Notes: generated by a model from the letters alone, not told the origin. A stretch of 64,000 nt of DNA from Clostridiales bacterium CHKCI006 (GCA_900018345.1 FCNA01000098.1:1-64000), one strand, 5' to 3'. Positions 11,743 to 20,941 are shown, numbered from the stretch's first letter. Program-made: numbers and translations.

Positions 11743-13201
11743 GGACGATATAGAAAAAAAGCCACAGGACCAGGAAGAGAATATCGAAGATGAGGCTAAG
11801 AAATCGACCGAGTTTTTCCTTAATTTCATGAAAAAAAGTCGTGAAGATGAAAATAAGAAAAAAGCGCTTAAAGAGAGAAATGAAAGACAGAAGAAATCAG
11901 CGATACGCGATATTAAACCAGAATTTAAGGTATCCCAGCTTGCACAGCGGATGTCCTTGTTGGTGGTGAAGATTTTTAATCAGTTAAACCGTTGGATGGA
12001 TCTGATGATGTCTTCAGACAAACGGATTCGCTGGCTGTCTTTATTGATGACACTCATCATTTATGTTGTCGTTAGTGGAGGAACGGGGGTAACCACGGCA
12101 CGCTCCATCGACATTATTCAGGATGTGCCTGTCATTGTGCAAAAAAATGAATCTGATGAAGTCATCGGCTATGATGAGACGGTCAATATTCAGTTGATTG
12201 GGAACTTTACGGATATCCAATTAGCAAAACTAACCAGTAATTATCAGGTTTATCTGGATACGACCAGTTACTCTGAAGGTGTAGCGGAAGTGCGTTATAC
12301 GACCAGCGGGTTCTCAAGCCGTCTGGAAGTCAGTGTGATTCCTGAATCTGCTGAGGTCACTATTTCACCGATCCGTTCCCAAACCTTTGATTTATCCAGC
12401 TGGATCGTGGGTAAAGAGACTTTAGATACGTCAATCAGCTTAGGAGAACCAGTGCTTGCCTTCAATGAGGTTGAGGTTCGTGCCGGACAGGCAACGCTCG
12501 ATCAGATTGACCGAGTAGTTGCGCGCATCGATGTGACGAATTTAAATCAGTCTGTGGACGGTGCTTCAGCGAATATCGTTGCGCTGGATGCTTCCGGAAG
12601 AGAGCTGGATGTACAGATTGAGCCTTCTACTGTACGTTATTCTTTAGATGTTGTAGAGAATGCAAAAGATGTACCGATTCGGGCAGAAATCGTCGGCAGT
12701 GTTCAGGATGGCTACGCGATTGCTGATTATGCGCTGTCAGCAGCAACCGTGAAGGTTTTTGCTAATCCGGATGTGCTGGAAAGTATTGATGAAATTGTGC
12801 TGCCAATTGATGTCAGTGGACTTAACCGCAGTCAGACGTTGAACAATCTGGAATTTGATTTGCCTGAAGGAGTTGTTCGGTCGTCGTTGGAGAATGTTGA
12901 TGTGGAATTAACGATAGAGCCTACGAGTTCTAAGCAGATCGATAATATTCCGATTCAATTATCCAATATTCCTAGCGGGCTTGATGCATCGGTAGTCAAT
13001 GATGCCAAGGTTTCTATTATGGTGACCGGTGCGCAGTCGCTGGTCGATCAGTTAACAGCGGAAGATATCACAGCGACGATTGACCTCACCGAGGCAAGAA
13101 GAGGTTCATTGACTTATGAAGTGACACTGACTTTGCCTAGTGAATTCCTTACTTATACGTGGGTATCTGGTAATAGTGTCGTTGTTGAGATCACAGGGTA
13201 G
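11735..13201 (+). CDS. cdaR: CdaR, YbbR-domain regulator of CdaA
   Basis: A 488-residue protein with a highly charged cytoplasmic N-terminus of about 95 residues, one membrane helix (about 103-122, WLSLLMTLIIYVVVSGG) and several external YbbR repeats. CdaR binds CdaA and modulates its activity. The charged N-terminal tail (Lys/Glu-rich, about residues 1-75) is longer than in B. subtilis CdaR, where the membrane helix is near the N-terminus. The start at 11735 has GGAGGTGAG upstream and overlaps the cdaA stop. Confidence 0.92.
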   Translation: MSKDDIEKKPQDQEENIEDEAKKSTEFFLNFMKKSREDENKKKALKERNERQKKSAIRDIKPEFKVSQLAQRMSLLVVKIFNQLNRWMDLMMSSDKRIRWLSLLMTLIIYVVVSGGTGVTTARSIDIIQDVPVIVQKNESDEVIGYDETVNIQLIGNFTDIQLAKLTSNYQVYLDTTSYSEGVAEVRYTTSGFSSRLEVSVIPESAEVTISPIRSQTFDLSSWIVGKETLDTSISLGEPVLAFNEVEVRAGQATLDQIDRVVARIDVTNLNQSVDGASANIVALDASGRELDVQIEPSTVRYSLDVVENAKDVPIRAEIVGSVQDGYAIADYALSAATVKVFANPDVLESIDEIVLPIDVSGLNRSQTLNNLEFDLPEGVVRSSLENVDVELTIEPTSSKQIDNIPIQLSNIPSGLDASVVNDAKVSIMVTGAQSLVDQLTAEDITATIDLTEARRGSLTYEVTLTLPSEFLTYTWVSGNSVVVEITG

Positions 13202-13224
13202 AGGTGAGGACCTCTACCTTTTTT
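13197..13224 (+). terminator. Terminator of the cdaA-cdaR operon
   Basis: GGTAGAGGT / ACCTCTACC with a GAGG loop, then six T. The 5' arm includes the cdaR stop codon. Confidence 0.85.
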
Positions 13225-13309
13225 CACATGATTCAACACATTGCTTTGATAAAAAGTAAGAGTATTTTTATGTATGATAAAAGTGACAATGATAAGGAGG
13301 GAAACAACA

Positions 13310-13966
13310 ATGAAATATAAGATCAATATTATTGATGATGAAAAAAGTTTGAATGATCTCGTTCGAGCCTATCTGGAAAAAGAAGATTTTATTGTTTATT
13401 CATTTTATACATATGATGAAGCTTTGATGCATGTAGATGATGATGTGCACCTATGGATCATTGATATCATGTTAGATAAACATAGTGGTTTTGATCTGCT
13501 TAATGATATTAAGGAACATAAGCCGGATATGCCTATTGTTTTCATGTCTGCTCGTGATCAGGAGTTTGATCGGATCATCGGTTTGGAAAAGGGATGCGAT
13601 GAATATATTACAAAACCTTTTTCGATGAAAGAATTGGTACTGCGCATTCGAAATGTGCTCAAACGCGTTTATAAAAATAATCCATTCCTGATTGAGATGG
13701 ATGGCTATCTGATTGATGAAGGAAAACGGCGTGTCAGTGAAAATGGGCAATTTATTGATCTGACGACCAAAGAATATGATTTGTTACTGTTCTTTATTAA
13801 AAATCGTGCGATGGCATTGTCACGTGAGCAGGTTCTCAGTAAGGTCTGGGAAAAGAATTACTTCGGTTCTGACCGTGTGGTCGATGATACGCTGCGCCGT
13901 TTGCGTAAAAAAATGCCAAATTTAAACATTAAAACGATTTATGGTTACGGTTATCGTCTTGATTAA
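13310..13966 (+). CDS. OmpR/PhoB-family response regulator
   Basis: A 218-residue regulator. The receiver domain has the acidic pocket D9/D10, phospho-acceptor D52 (WIIDIML) and K102 (TKPF). The C-terminal winged helix (about 125-218) ends in the typical IYGYGYRLD. The ATG at 13310 is preceded by AAGGAGGG. It is two bases from the histidine kinase gene, so they form a two-component pair. The signal is unknown. Confidence 0.93.
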   Translation: MKYKINIIDDEKSLNDLVRAYLEKEDFIVYSFYTYDEALMHVDDDVHLWIIDIMLDKHSGFDLLNDIKEHKPDMPIVFMSARDQEFDRIIGLEKGCDEYITKPFSMKELVLRIRNVLKRVYKNNPFLIEMDGYLIDEGKRRVSENGQFIDLTTKEYDLLLFFIKNRAMALSREQVLSKVWEKNYFGSDRVVDDTLRRLRKKMPNLNIKTIYGYGYRLD

Positions 13967-13968
13967 GC

Positions 13969-15339
13969 ATGAATAACAAACGCTTTTCTTTAAGTCGGTT
14001 ATCACTGGCAAAGCAGCTGATCTTCATTTTAGGTGCACTCGGTATCCTGATCGTCTTATTGGTCATTCCCTTGATTGAGCATAACATGCGCCGGATCGTC
14101 GGGAATCAGATGATTGATACGATTGCTAGTCAGCAGCAAAGTCTGATGCTTTTGAATGAATCAAATCTGGCGGATGGCAGTGATCTATATGATAACTTGC
14201 GTCAACGCAAACAGGATATGAATGTGAATCATTTTATTTACTTTCCTGAACAAAATGTATTTCGTAATCTGACTTCACTAACGAATGAAAATGCGCTTGC
14301 GTTGCAGCGCAGTGTCTTTAATCCCTATCTGATCAACCAGATTCATACAGGTGAAACGCAGGGAACATATCACTCTTCTTATCATGATCAGGATATTTAT
14401 TTTGTCATCACTGAGAGTGAGAAAGCAAATGTATACTGGATCTCGTTCGCTTACAGTGATATTTCAGGTGAACTATTGAGTGGATTAAGAAATGAGCTTG
14501 TTTATGTTCTTTATGGGGTTATTTTGTGTATTGCGCTAGTTCTTTCATTGTGGGTATTTACACTGATCAGACCTCTGAAGGAGATTCAGAGTTATATTGG
14601 AGCTATCAAAAAGAAAGAACCGCGGCATCTTAATATTGAACGTCAGGATGAAATCGGTGATGTCAGTGCAGCATTGCTGGAGATGGAAAATGAACTGGAA
14701 AGACAGGATCAGCTCAAATCAGATTTGATCCACAATATTTCGCATGATCTCAAAACACCGATTGCGATCATTCGAAGCTATAGTGAGAGTATGAAAGAGG
14801 ATATTTATCCTTATGGTGATAAAGATAGTTCCTTGGATATCATTATTGAGAACGCTGATCGGTTAGAGAATAAAGTGAAGGATTTCCTATATTTAAATCG
14901 TCTGGATTATATTGATGCGAAAAAAGAAACTATCGAGCGTATCGATCTTACTTTCCTGGTTGAGCATCTGGTAGAGGAATTAGCACCGTTGCACCCACAA
15001 ATTGCATTTAAGACCGATCTTGTTGAGGGCGAGTTTTCAGGTAATCCAGAACATTGGTATAGTGCGGTCATGAATATCTTAGACAATGCCACACGTTATG
15101 CTGCCAGCGAGATAAAGATCACGCTTCGTTCAGATTATTTAGAGATCTACAATGACGGCAGTTTCATAGAGGATGACCTGATGCGTGATTTATTTAAACC
15201 CTATACTAAAGGCCCAAAAGGAAATTTTGGTTTAGGTATGTCCATCGTTCACAAGGTGGTTACGATGTACGGATATGTGATCGAGGCTAAGAACATGACC
15301 GATGGCGTCAGTTTTGTGATACAAAAAAAGAGCGTTTAA
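13969..15339 (+). CDS. Sensor histidine kinase
   Basis: A 456-residue membrane kinase. Membrane helices at about 17-36 and 178-201 flank an extracytoplasmic sensor domain of about 140 residues. A HAMP-like linker follows, then the H-box with phospho-acceptor H259 (NISHDLKTP), the N-box (NILDNATRYA) and the G-box (FGLGMSIVHKV). It has no clear Shine-Dalgarno and begins two bases after the regulator stop, so it depends on translational coupling. The sensor domain is not one I can name. Confidence 0.92.
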   Translation: MNNKRFSLSRLSLAKQLIFILGALGILIVLLVIPLIEHNMRRIVGNQMIDTIASQQQSLMLLNESNLADGSDLYDNLRQRKQDMNVNHFIYFPEQNVFRNLTSLTNENALALQRSVFNPYLINQIHTGETQGTYHSSYHDQDIYFVITESEKANVYWISFAYSDISGELLSGLRNELVYVLYGVILCIALVLSLWVFTLIRPLKEIQSYIGAIKKKEPRHLNIERQDEIGDVSAALLEMENELERQDQLKSDLIHNISHDLKTPIAIIRSYSESMKEDIYPYGDKDSSLDIIIENADRLENKVKDFLYLNRLDYIDAKKETIERIDLTFLVEHLVEELAPLHPQIAFKTDLVEGEFSGNPEHWYSAVMNILDNATRYAASEIKITLRSDYLEIYNDGSFIEDDLMRDLFKPYTKGPKGNFGLGMSIVHKVVTMYGYVIEAKNMTDGVSFVIQKKSV

Positions 15340-15351
15340 CCGCTCTTTTTT
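15324..15351. terminator. Bidirectional terminator
   Basis: AAAAAAGAGCG / CGCTCTTTTTT with a six-base loop between the converging histidine kinase and SPFH genes. It includes parts of both stop regions. Confidence 0.8.
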
Positions 15352-16261
15352 ACTTGTTTGTTGGATCTTTAAACAATTCTGCTAAAGTTGTAGCCGTTCC
15401 GGCAAGCCCTTGCAGTTCACTTGGGATGATAATCTTCGTTGATTGGCCGTCTGCTACTTTTTCCAGTGCTCTAAAGCCCTGTAGTGTGATGTAACCTTGT
15501 GTCGGTTTGGCATCATTGATATAATGAATACCTTTTGCTTGTGCTTCATAAACCAGGCGCAGTGCTTCAGCCTGTCCTTCTGCTCTGGCAATGGCAGCTT
15601 CTTTTTCAGCTTGAGCCTTTAATACGACCGCTTCTTTTTCACCTTCGGCAGTTAGGATTGCCGCCTGTTTTTTACCCTCAGCCTGCAGGATGGCTTCACG
15701 TCTTTCACGTTCAGCTCGCATTTGTTTTTCCATCGCTTCCTGAATATCTCTAGGTGGAATGATATTCTTGACTTCGACACGGTGCACTTTGATTCCCCAA
15801 GGATCAGTCGCTTCATCAAGGATCGAACGCATTTTGGTGTTGATGATATCACGACTGGTCAATGTTTCATCTAATTCCAGATCACCGATAATATTTCGCA
15901 GTGTCGTTGCAGTAAGATTTTCGATAGCATTGATAGGTCGTACTACACCATAGGTAAACAGTTTAGGATCGGTAATCTGAAAATAAACAACGGTATCTAT
16001 CTGCATGGTGACATTATCCTTCGTGATGACGGGTTGTGGGGCAAAATCAACTACCTGCTCTTTTAAAGAGACACGATTGGCGACACGATCAAAGAAAGGA
16101 ATCAGAATATGCAGCCCAACATTGCATGTTCGGTTGTAGGCACCTAGTCGTTCTACGACATAGGCATTGGATTGAGGTACGATCCTGATTGTAAGAGCAA
16201 CAACAATTAAAACGACAATGATTAACGCAATCAGTACAAAATAAAACAGAAAGTTATCCAT
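15350..16261 (-). CDS. SPFH/Band 7 membrane protein (stomatin/QmcA-like)
   Basis: A 303-residue protein with one N-terminal membrane helix (about 5-27), a Band 7/prohibitin domain (about 28-190) and an alanine/glutamate-rich coiled coil (about 185-240, repeated AEGEKEA units). Such proteins oligomerise into membrane-microdomain scaffolds. It is followed upstream in the same operon by an NfeD-like partner, the usual pairing. AAGGAGG precedes the ATG. Confidence 0.92.
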   Translation of the reverse strand: MDNFLFYFVLIALIIVVLIVVALTIRIVPQSNAYVVERLGAYNRTCNVGLHILIPFFDRVANRVSLKEQVVDFAPQPVITKDNVTMQIDTVVYFQITDPKLFTYGVVRPINAIENLTATTLRNIIGDLELDETLTSRDIINTKMRSILDEATDPWGIKVHRVEVKNIIPPRDIQEAMEKQMRAERERREAILQAEGKKQAAILTAEGEKEAVVLKAQAEKEAAIARAEGQAEALRLVYEAQAKGIHYINDAKPTQGYITLQGFRALEKVADGQSTKIIIPSELQGLAGTATTLAELFKDPTNK

Positions 16262-16273
16262 AAATGTTCCTCC

Positions 16274-16705
16274 TTAAGCTTGATGCTTGACGATGAGCTT
16301 GACACCATCAATGGCTTGTATTTCGACATGTTCACCTGCGGGAATGGTCTTTTTATCATCCATTGAGATAGCGCTCCAGAAATTTCCTAAGACTTTGACT
16401 TCACCGGGTGCATCTGGTGTAATGGTCTTTGTGACAAGTGCCGTCTTTCCGATGACCCGATCCACATTCGTTTTGACAATATTGCCACGCAGATACTTCT
16501 TGGCCAGCGGACGAGTGATCAGGATACAAATCAATGATACGATCACAAAGGCGATTACCTGCCAGACGATGGATACATTGAAATACGCTAATAACAATGC
16601 AACCAGCGCCCCAATCGTAAACCAGATGCTGACCAGATTGATTGTACAAGCCTCAACAATTGCTGTCAAAACAACAACGATCAGCCAAATGAATGGCATG
16701 TTCAT
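16274..16705 (-). CDS. NfeD-like membrane protein
   Basis: A 143-residue short-form NfeD: two to three membrane segments (about 5-30, 32-60) followed by an OB-fold beta domain (about 80-143). It stabilises or tethers SPFH scaffold proteins. It is the first gene of a two-gene unit with the SPFH gene, 12 bases apart. AAGGAGGGAG precedes the start; a second ATG two codons in is also possible. It lacks the N-terminal ClpP-like protease domain of long NfeD. Confidence 0.85.
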   Translation of the reverse strand: MNMPFIWLIVVVLTAIVEACTINLVSIWFTIGALVALLLAYFNVSIVWQVIAFVIVSLICILITRPLAKKYLRGNIVKTNVDRVIGKTALVTKTITPDAPGEVKVLGNFWSAISMDDKKTIPAGEHVEIQAIDGVKLIVKHQA

Positions 16706-16726
16706 ATTCTCCCTCCTTTTTTATAT

Positions 16727-17092
16727 CTAAAGCTGAACAATCAACATGTTCTGCTCTTTGTCAAAGGTTGCGTCGAGCTTGAGTCCTTTATCTTTTTCAT
16801 AATTGAGTTCAAACAAATCCTGCAGGTTTTTCATAAAGCTTTTATTGCTGATGCGACCATAACTTTTTCCTAGAGAAAGCTTATGTAGATTTGTTTTTGG
16901 ATAAAGACCTAGATCGATTTCTTCTTTACTCACTGGTTTGATGGCTAGCTGCCGATTGTCCAGATCGTAGCCGATCAATACATAGCGAACCTGCTCAAAA
17001 GGGGCACAGGCAGCTTTATTCAGTGTAATATTGGATGCGTAAAGGGTCACTGAATAGCTGGCCACTTCATTTTTGGCCCATACAAAGTTCAT
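16727..17092 (-). CDS. Conserved-looking hypothetical protein
   Basis: A 121-residue soluble protein that I do not recognise. It has alternating beta-like and basic segments (VRYVLIGYDLDNRQLAIKPV, then GKSYGRISNKSFMKNLQDLF). No signal peptide, membrane helix or cysteine motif is seen. A strong AAGGAGG precedes the ATG and a near-consensus promoter lies upstream, so it is a real, well-expressed gene. It is 21 bases upstream of the NfeD/SPFH pair and probably co-transcribed. Confidence 0.7.
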   Translation of the reverse strand: MNFVWAKNEVASYSVTLYASNITLNKAACAPFEQVRYVLIGYDLDNRQLAIKPVSKEEIDLGLYPKTNLHKLSLGKSYGRISNKSFMKNLQDLFELNYEKDKGLKLDATFDKEQNMLIVQL

Positions 17093-17111
17093 AAAATCCC
17101 TCCTTGCTTAT

Positions 17112-17140
17112 ATTATATTATAAATATTATTTTTATGCAA
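17112..17140 (-). promoter_or_regulatory. Promoter of the hypothetical-nfeD-SPFH unit
   Basis: On the minus strand: TTGCAT, 17 bases, TATAAT (perfect -10), about 20 bases before the ATG. Confidence 0.7.
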
Positions 17141-17333
17141 CTTATATTGAAAAAAACGCAATGATCAGCTTGTGATTGGATTTTTGATCGACTGATCTTC
17201 GCTAGGCGGTGCTTGCGTATAAGGTTTAGTTGATGAAGTAGAAAAGGATAAGCACAGGTCACCATACCAGTGGTCGAAAAGGAAAAACTGTGGTATGATA
17301 GTAGGGAGAACGAAAGGGGGAAATAGATTAGCA

Positions 17334-17858
17334 ATGTTCAAGCAATTAAAAAAATGGGGGTTGCTTTGTTTGATGATTTGTTGTGTGGTCGGTCTTACCG
17401 GTTGTCAGAATTCAAACAGTAAAGAATCCACAGAACCTTTTGATGTGCATTTCTTTTATTCTTCAACATGTAATTACTGTGCCTCACTGAGAAGTAATCT
17501 GCTTTCGAAGATTCAAGAGGAATTTGGTAATCAGGTGACAATCTATGAACATGAAATAGATGATGAAGAAAGCAAAACGCTTTACGATACTTTCTTTGGT
17601 GTTTATGATGCGCAAACAGACACGGTCATCAATGGTCAGCTTGAGGGGGTGACACCGGAGGAGATCGGTGTCAGTGAGCTGTTGCCGCTCAATCAGTATT
17701 ATGTACCGGTTTTGGTCATTGGAGATTACTATGCTTTTATGGGGTATGATTCTAGCTTTGATGACGATTATTTAAATGATATTCATCTGGCGCTAAGAGG
17801 AGAACCTTTATCCTCAAAGATGGCGGCAAGTCGCTGGGAGTTCAAAAAGGATGCGTAA
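17334..17858 (+). CDS. Thioredoxin-fold lipoprotein with CxxC motif
   Basis: A 174-residue predicted lipoprotein. A signal peptide ends in the lipobox LTGC, so the mature protein is anchored outside the membrane. A thioredoxin-like domain follows with CNYC in the redox position (FFYSSTCNYCASL). An unusual insert follows the first half (about residues 80-110), and the C-terminus ends with a segment shared with the next gene (YYAFMGYDSSF…LNDIHLALRGE…SRWEFKKD). The ATG is 13 bases from AAAGGGGG, a long spacing, with no better start. A substrate-specific extracellular disulfide role is an inference. Confidence 0.78.
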   Translation: MFKQLKKWGLLCLMICCVVGLTGCQNSNSKESTEPFDVHFFYSSTCNYCASLRSNLLSKIQEEFGNQVTIYEHEIDDEESKTLYDTFFGVYDAQTDTVINGQLEGVTPEEIGVSELLPLNQYYVPVLVIGDYYAFMGYDSSFDDDYLNDIHLALRGEPLSSKMAASRWEFKKDA

Positions 17859-18294
17859 GTGGCTTTGCTTTTTGCTTTCAATGATCAGTCTGACTGCCTG
17901 TCAGACGATCGAGAAGCCAACGCTTCATCTGTTCTATTATGAGACCTGTCCAAACTGTGCGTTGATGGAAACAGAAGTTTACTTACCGGCTCAGGAACGT
18001 TACGGTGATCGGCTCAATTACGAAATGCATGATCTTGATCAGGAAGATGGCCAACAGCTATATGCTTCTTTTATGGGAACTGCTGATAAGGAGGGACAAT
18101 TGGCCGATGTAGCAATTCAGGATCGTCAGGATTATTATGCGCCCCTGTTAGTTCTGGAAGGATATTATGCCATCATGGGCTATTCTTCATACTTTCAGGA
18201 AGATTATTTAACAGATATAGAGCGAGCTTTGAATGGGGAGGATCTGAGCCCTTCCTTGCAGGATGGCCGCTGGTATTTTAGAAAGGATGGTTGA
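17851..18294 (+). CDS. Thioredoxin-fold lipoprotein with CxxC motif, tandem paralogue
   Basis: A 147-residue protein paralogous to its upstream neighbour and overlapping it by 8 bases. It has a signal peptide with lipobox LTAC and a CPNC redox motif (FYYETCPNCALME). The conserved tail is YYAIMGYSSYFQEDYLTDIERALNGE…DGRWYFRKDG. Both paralogues keep Cys-x-x-Cys, so both could exchange disulfides. It is co-transcribed with deoD, whose start lies two bases after this stop; no functional link to nucleosides is obvious. Confidence 0.78.
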   Translation: MRKWLCFLLSMISLTACQTIEKPTLHLFYYETCPNCALMETEVYLPAQERYGDRLNYEMHDLDQEDGQQLYASFMGTADKEGQLADVAIQDRQDYYAPLLVLEGYYAIMGYSSYFQEDYLTDIERALNGEDLSPSLQDGRWYFRKDG

Positions 18295-18295
18295 T

Positions 18296-18997
18296 ATGAA
18301 CACACCACATAACGAAGCCAAAAAAGGGGAGATTGCACCGGTTGTCTTAATGCCTGGTGATCCGCTGCGCGCTAAATATGTTGCGGAACATTATCTTAAG
18401 GATGTGAAGGTTTTCAACACGGTTCGTAATATGTTAGGTTATACAGGCGACTATCAGGGCAAACGCGTTTCTGTCATGGGTTCAGGTATGGGCATGCCTT
18501 CGATAGGCATTTATTCTCATGAACTTTATCACTTTTATGATGTGGATGCCATCATTCGTATCGGTTCTTGCGGTGCGTTAAATGAAAACATTCACGTGCG
18601 TGATCTGATTTTAGTGCAGGGCGCCTGTACAGATTCACGTTATGCCAGTCAATTCGAGCTTCCAGGCACCTATTCAGCAATCAGTTCATTTGACTTGCTT
18701 GAAAAAGCAGTGAATTGCTGCCGTGAAAAAGATCTGCGCTTTCATGTTGGAAATGTTATTGCTTCTGATTTTTTCTATCATGCGGATGCTAACAGTGCTG
18801 AAAAATGGGCTTCGGTAGGCTGTTTAGGAGTAGAGATGGAAAGTTATGCTTTATTTATGAATGCCGCTTATGCGAAGAAAAAAGCGATGACCTTGCTGAC
18901 GGTTTCAGATCATCTCTTTCTTAAAGAGGACACCACACCACAAGAACGTGAAAAAACTTTCCATGATATGATGGAAGTGGCCTTGGAGATCGCATGA
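18296..18997 (+). CDS. deoD: Purine nucleoside phosphorylase DeoD
   Basis: A 233-residue hexameric (trimeric-type low-molecular-mass) phosphorylase splitting purine (deoxy)nucleosides into base and (deoxy)ribose-1-phosphate. Motifs: MPGDPLRAKYVAE, GSGMGMPSIGIYSHEL, RIGSCGAL, VEMESYALF and the catalytic SDH segment. The length matches the family. The start at 18296 follows the lipoprotein stop directly, with AAAGGATGG upstream. It overlaps the HAD gene. Confidence 0.96.
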   Translation: MNTPHNEAKKGEIAPVVLMPGDPLRAKYVAEHYLKDVKVFNTVRNMLGYTGDYQGKRVSVMGSGMGMPSIGIYSHELYHFYDVDAIIRIGSCGALNENIHVRDLILVQGACTDSRYASQFELPGTYSAISSFDLLEKAVNCCREKDLRFHVGNVIASDFFYHADANSAEKWASVGCLGVEMESYALFMNAAYAKKKAMTLLTVSDHLFLKEDTTPQEREKTFHDMMEVALEIA

Positions 18998-19602
18998 TGC
19001 AAAAAATCGCTTTTTATGATTTTGATGATACGCTGCTGCCTTATGATTCTATGGCACGTCTTGTTGCCTATGGCTTAAAGCGAAAACCGTGGCTTATTTA
19101 TCGGCTGCTGCCTTTGCTGTTATATGCATTAGCTTATGGTTTGCATCTGATTTCTTTTCGACCGCTCAAACAGCAAATATTGTTTCCGTTGAAATATCTG
19201 GATGAGAAAGAGCTGGAGGATTTTTATACGCAGGTTTTGATTCCGCGTTATTATCCGAATGTTGTGGCGACACTCCAAAAGCACCATCAGGAAGGTTACT
19301 TCTGTGTGCTTGTATCTGCCAGTCCAGAAAGTTATTTGAAATATACTGACCTGCCTTTTGATCTAGTGATCGGAACGCAAATGGCCAAGCATAGTAATCA
19401 AATGATCTCGCCGAACTGCAAGGGAGAAGAGAAAGTTGTACGGATTCAAAATGCTCTGCGTGAGCGACAGATTGAAATCGATTATGATCGCTCTTATGCA
19501 TACAGTGATTCTGATTCAGATCTGCCGATGTTACTGCTTGTTAAAAATCGTATTCGCGTAGTAAAACATAGCGGGAAGATGATTCCTTTTGAAACGAAAT
19601 AA
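18994..19602 (+). CDS. HAD-superfamily phosphatase, subfamily IB
   Basis: A 202-residue hydrolase with motif I DFDDTLLP, a cap domain with hydrophobic stretches (LIYRLLPLLLYALAYGLHLISF), motif II LVSASPESYL and motif IV AYSDSDSDLPML. It resembles SerB/CicA-type HAD-IB phosphatases. The hydrophobic cap suggests membrane association and a lipid-phosphate or similar substrate (inference). The ATG overlaps the deoD stop. Confidence 0.88.
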   Translation: MMQKIAFYDFDDTLLPYDSMARLVAYGLKRKPWLIYRLLPLLLYALAYGLHLISFRPLKQQILFPLKYLDEKELEDFYTQVLIPRYYPNVVATLQKHHQEGYFCVLVSASPESYLKYTDLPFDLVIGTQMAKHSNQMISPNCKGEEKVVRIQNALRERQIEIDYDRSYAYSDSDSDLPMLLLVKNRIRVVKHSGKMIPFETK

Positions 19603-19633
19603 AGACCGAAACGAAGACGTTTCGGTCTTTATT
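19598..19633. terminator. Bidirectional terminator, 16-bp perfect stem
   Basis: AATAAAGACCGAAACG / CGTTTCGGTCTTTATT with a four-base loop. It separates the converging HAD and DUF378 genes and contains both stop codons. Confidence 0.88.
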
Positions 19634-19823
19634 CACTTGGTTCGAAAAATAAAGCCAAGTTAATGATACCGCAGATTCCGACAATCATATAGACGATGTT
19701 TGCCAGAAAAGTTCCAGTACCAAATAAAAAACTGACCAGATTAAAACGGAAGAGTCCAATTAAGCCCCAGTTAATTGCACCAATCACGGTAAAAAACAGG
19801 GCGATTTTCTGATATAGCTTCAT
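19629..19823 (-). CDS. DUF378 small membrane protein
   Basis: A 64-residue protein with two membrane helices. The family signature AINWGLIGLFRFNLVSFLFG is plain. The function is unknown. The ATG at 19823 (complement) is preceded by GGAGG; an in-frame TTG five codons upstream is less likely. Confidence 0.85.
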   Translation of the reverse strand: MKLYQKIALFFTVIGAINWGLIGLFRFNLVSFLFGTGTFLANIVYMIVGICGIINLALFFEPSE

Positions 19824-19923
19824 AATGACCTCCTTCAATTTCTATTCTAACCGTTTTCTTCCCTTTTATGCATAGCAAGGGTCTTTTCAACATAGGATGA
19901 AATAGAAACTTGAGGTGAAGAAA

Positions 19924-20919
19924 ATGAAAAAAATCGTCATTGCCATCGTTGCGGTCGTGGTTCTGGTAGGTGGCCTGCTCATCTATAAATTTCAGAAACC
20001 GACATTGAATAAGGCCTATCAGGCGGTAAAAGATGATTACTCATCTTATACGATGGAAGGCACTTTATCAATGATGGACGGGGAGAATCTCAGAGAATAT
20101 CAGGTCCATGTCGATTATACCTGCCAGGATGAAACAGAGTATTTTTTGGTAAGCCTGAGTGATCCAGATCTTTCTCAGTCACAGAAGATCATCCGCAATG
20201 CGGAAGGTGTCTTTGTTGTTACACCGACACTGAATCGTGCCTTCCAGTTTAAAAGCGATTGGCCTTATAACAGTCCTAAGCCATACATCTATCAATCCCT
20301 GTTGGCGATACTGGAAGGGGAGTATGATAGTGAAAAAACCGAGCAGGGATACCAGGTCACGGCTCCTTTAAGCTATGAAGCGGATCCGAGAGTGGTTTCA
20401 GTTGAGATTGGCTTTGATCACAATCTGGCTCCGCTCTATGTCTATTATTATGATGAAAATGCCAGTGAGATCATTTGGTTGGAAGTCAGTCAGTTCCAGC
20501 GAGATGTCGATCTTGATCTTGCTACTTTTAGTATTGAGAAGGCTACTCAGGAACAAACAGAAACTTCCTCAGCATCTGTCGGCGAGTCCAGTCTGCCATA
20601 CTATCCGCTGGAATTAATGGGGTGTCAGTTAGCCTATGATGAAAAGACAGAGATCAATGGAGAAATGAAACACATCCTTAAATTTGAGGGGGACCATCAT
20701 TTTACACTCGTTGAATCCAGCTTATCCAGGGAAGAGGAATTAGAAGTGCTGGCGATGGACGGGGATGTGTTGGAAATGGCAAGCGGAATTGCCTTCATTT
20801 CCGATGAAGGAATCAGTCTGTTAGAAAATGATGTCCTGTGTCAGATCTATTCTGATACATTGACCCAAGAAGAGATGCTGCAGGTTGCAACGAGCCTGGA
20901 TGGAAGTTTGATGAAATAA
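19924..20919 (+). CDS. YdcC/GerS-like membrane-anchored protein
   Basis: A 331-residue protein with an N-terminal membrane anchor (IVIAIVAVVVLVGGLLIY) and no lipobox cysteine. The body looks like the LolA/RseB-type beta fold of YdcC and GerS (a long series of amphipathic strands, e.g. YTMEGTLSMMDGENLREYQVHVDYT). It lies directly upstream of alr, exactly where ydcC lies in B. subtilis, which supports the call. GerS/YdcC-type proteins act in sporulation and cortex modification in some Firmicutes. The start at 19924 is favoured over a GTG three codons upstream. Confidence 0.65.
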   Translation: MKKIVIAIVAVVVLVGGLLIYKFQKPTLNKAYQAVKDDYSSYTMEGTLSMMDGENLREYQVHVDYTCQDETEYFLVSLSDPDLSQSQKIIRNAEGVFVVTPTLNRAFQFKSDWPYNSPKPYIYQSLLAILEGEYDSEKTEQGYQVTAPLSYEADPRVVSVEIGFDHNLAPLYVYYYDENASEIIWLEVSQFQRDVDLDLATFSIEKATQEQTETSSASVGESSLPYYPLELMGCQLAYDEKTEINGEMKHILKFEGDHHFTLVESSLSREEELEVLAMDGDVLEMASGIAFISDEGISLLENDVLCQIYSDTLTQEEMLQVATSLDGSLMK

Positions 20920-20941
20920 TCGTGCAATTGACAGGTAATTG

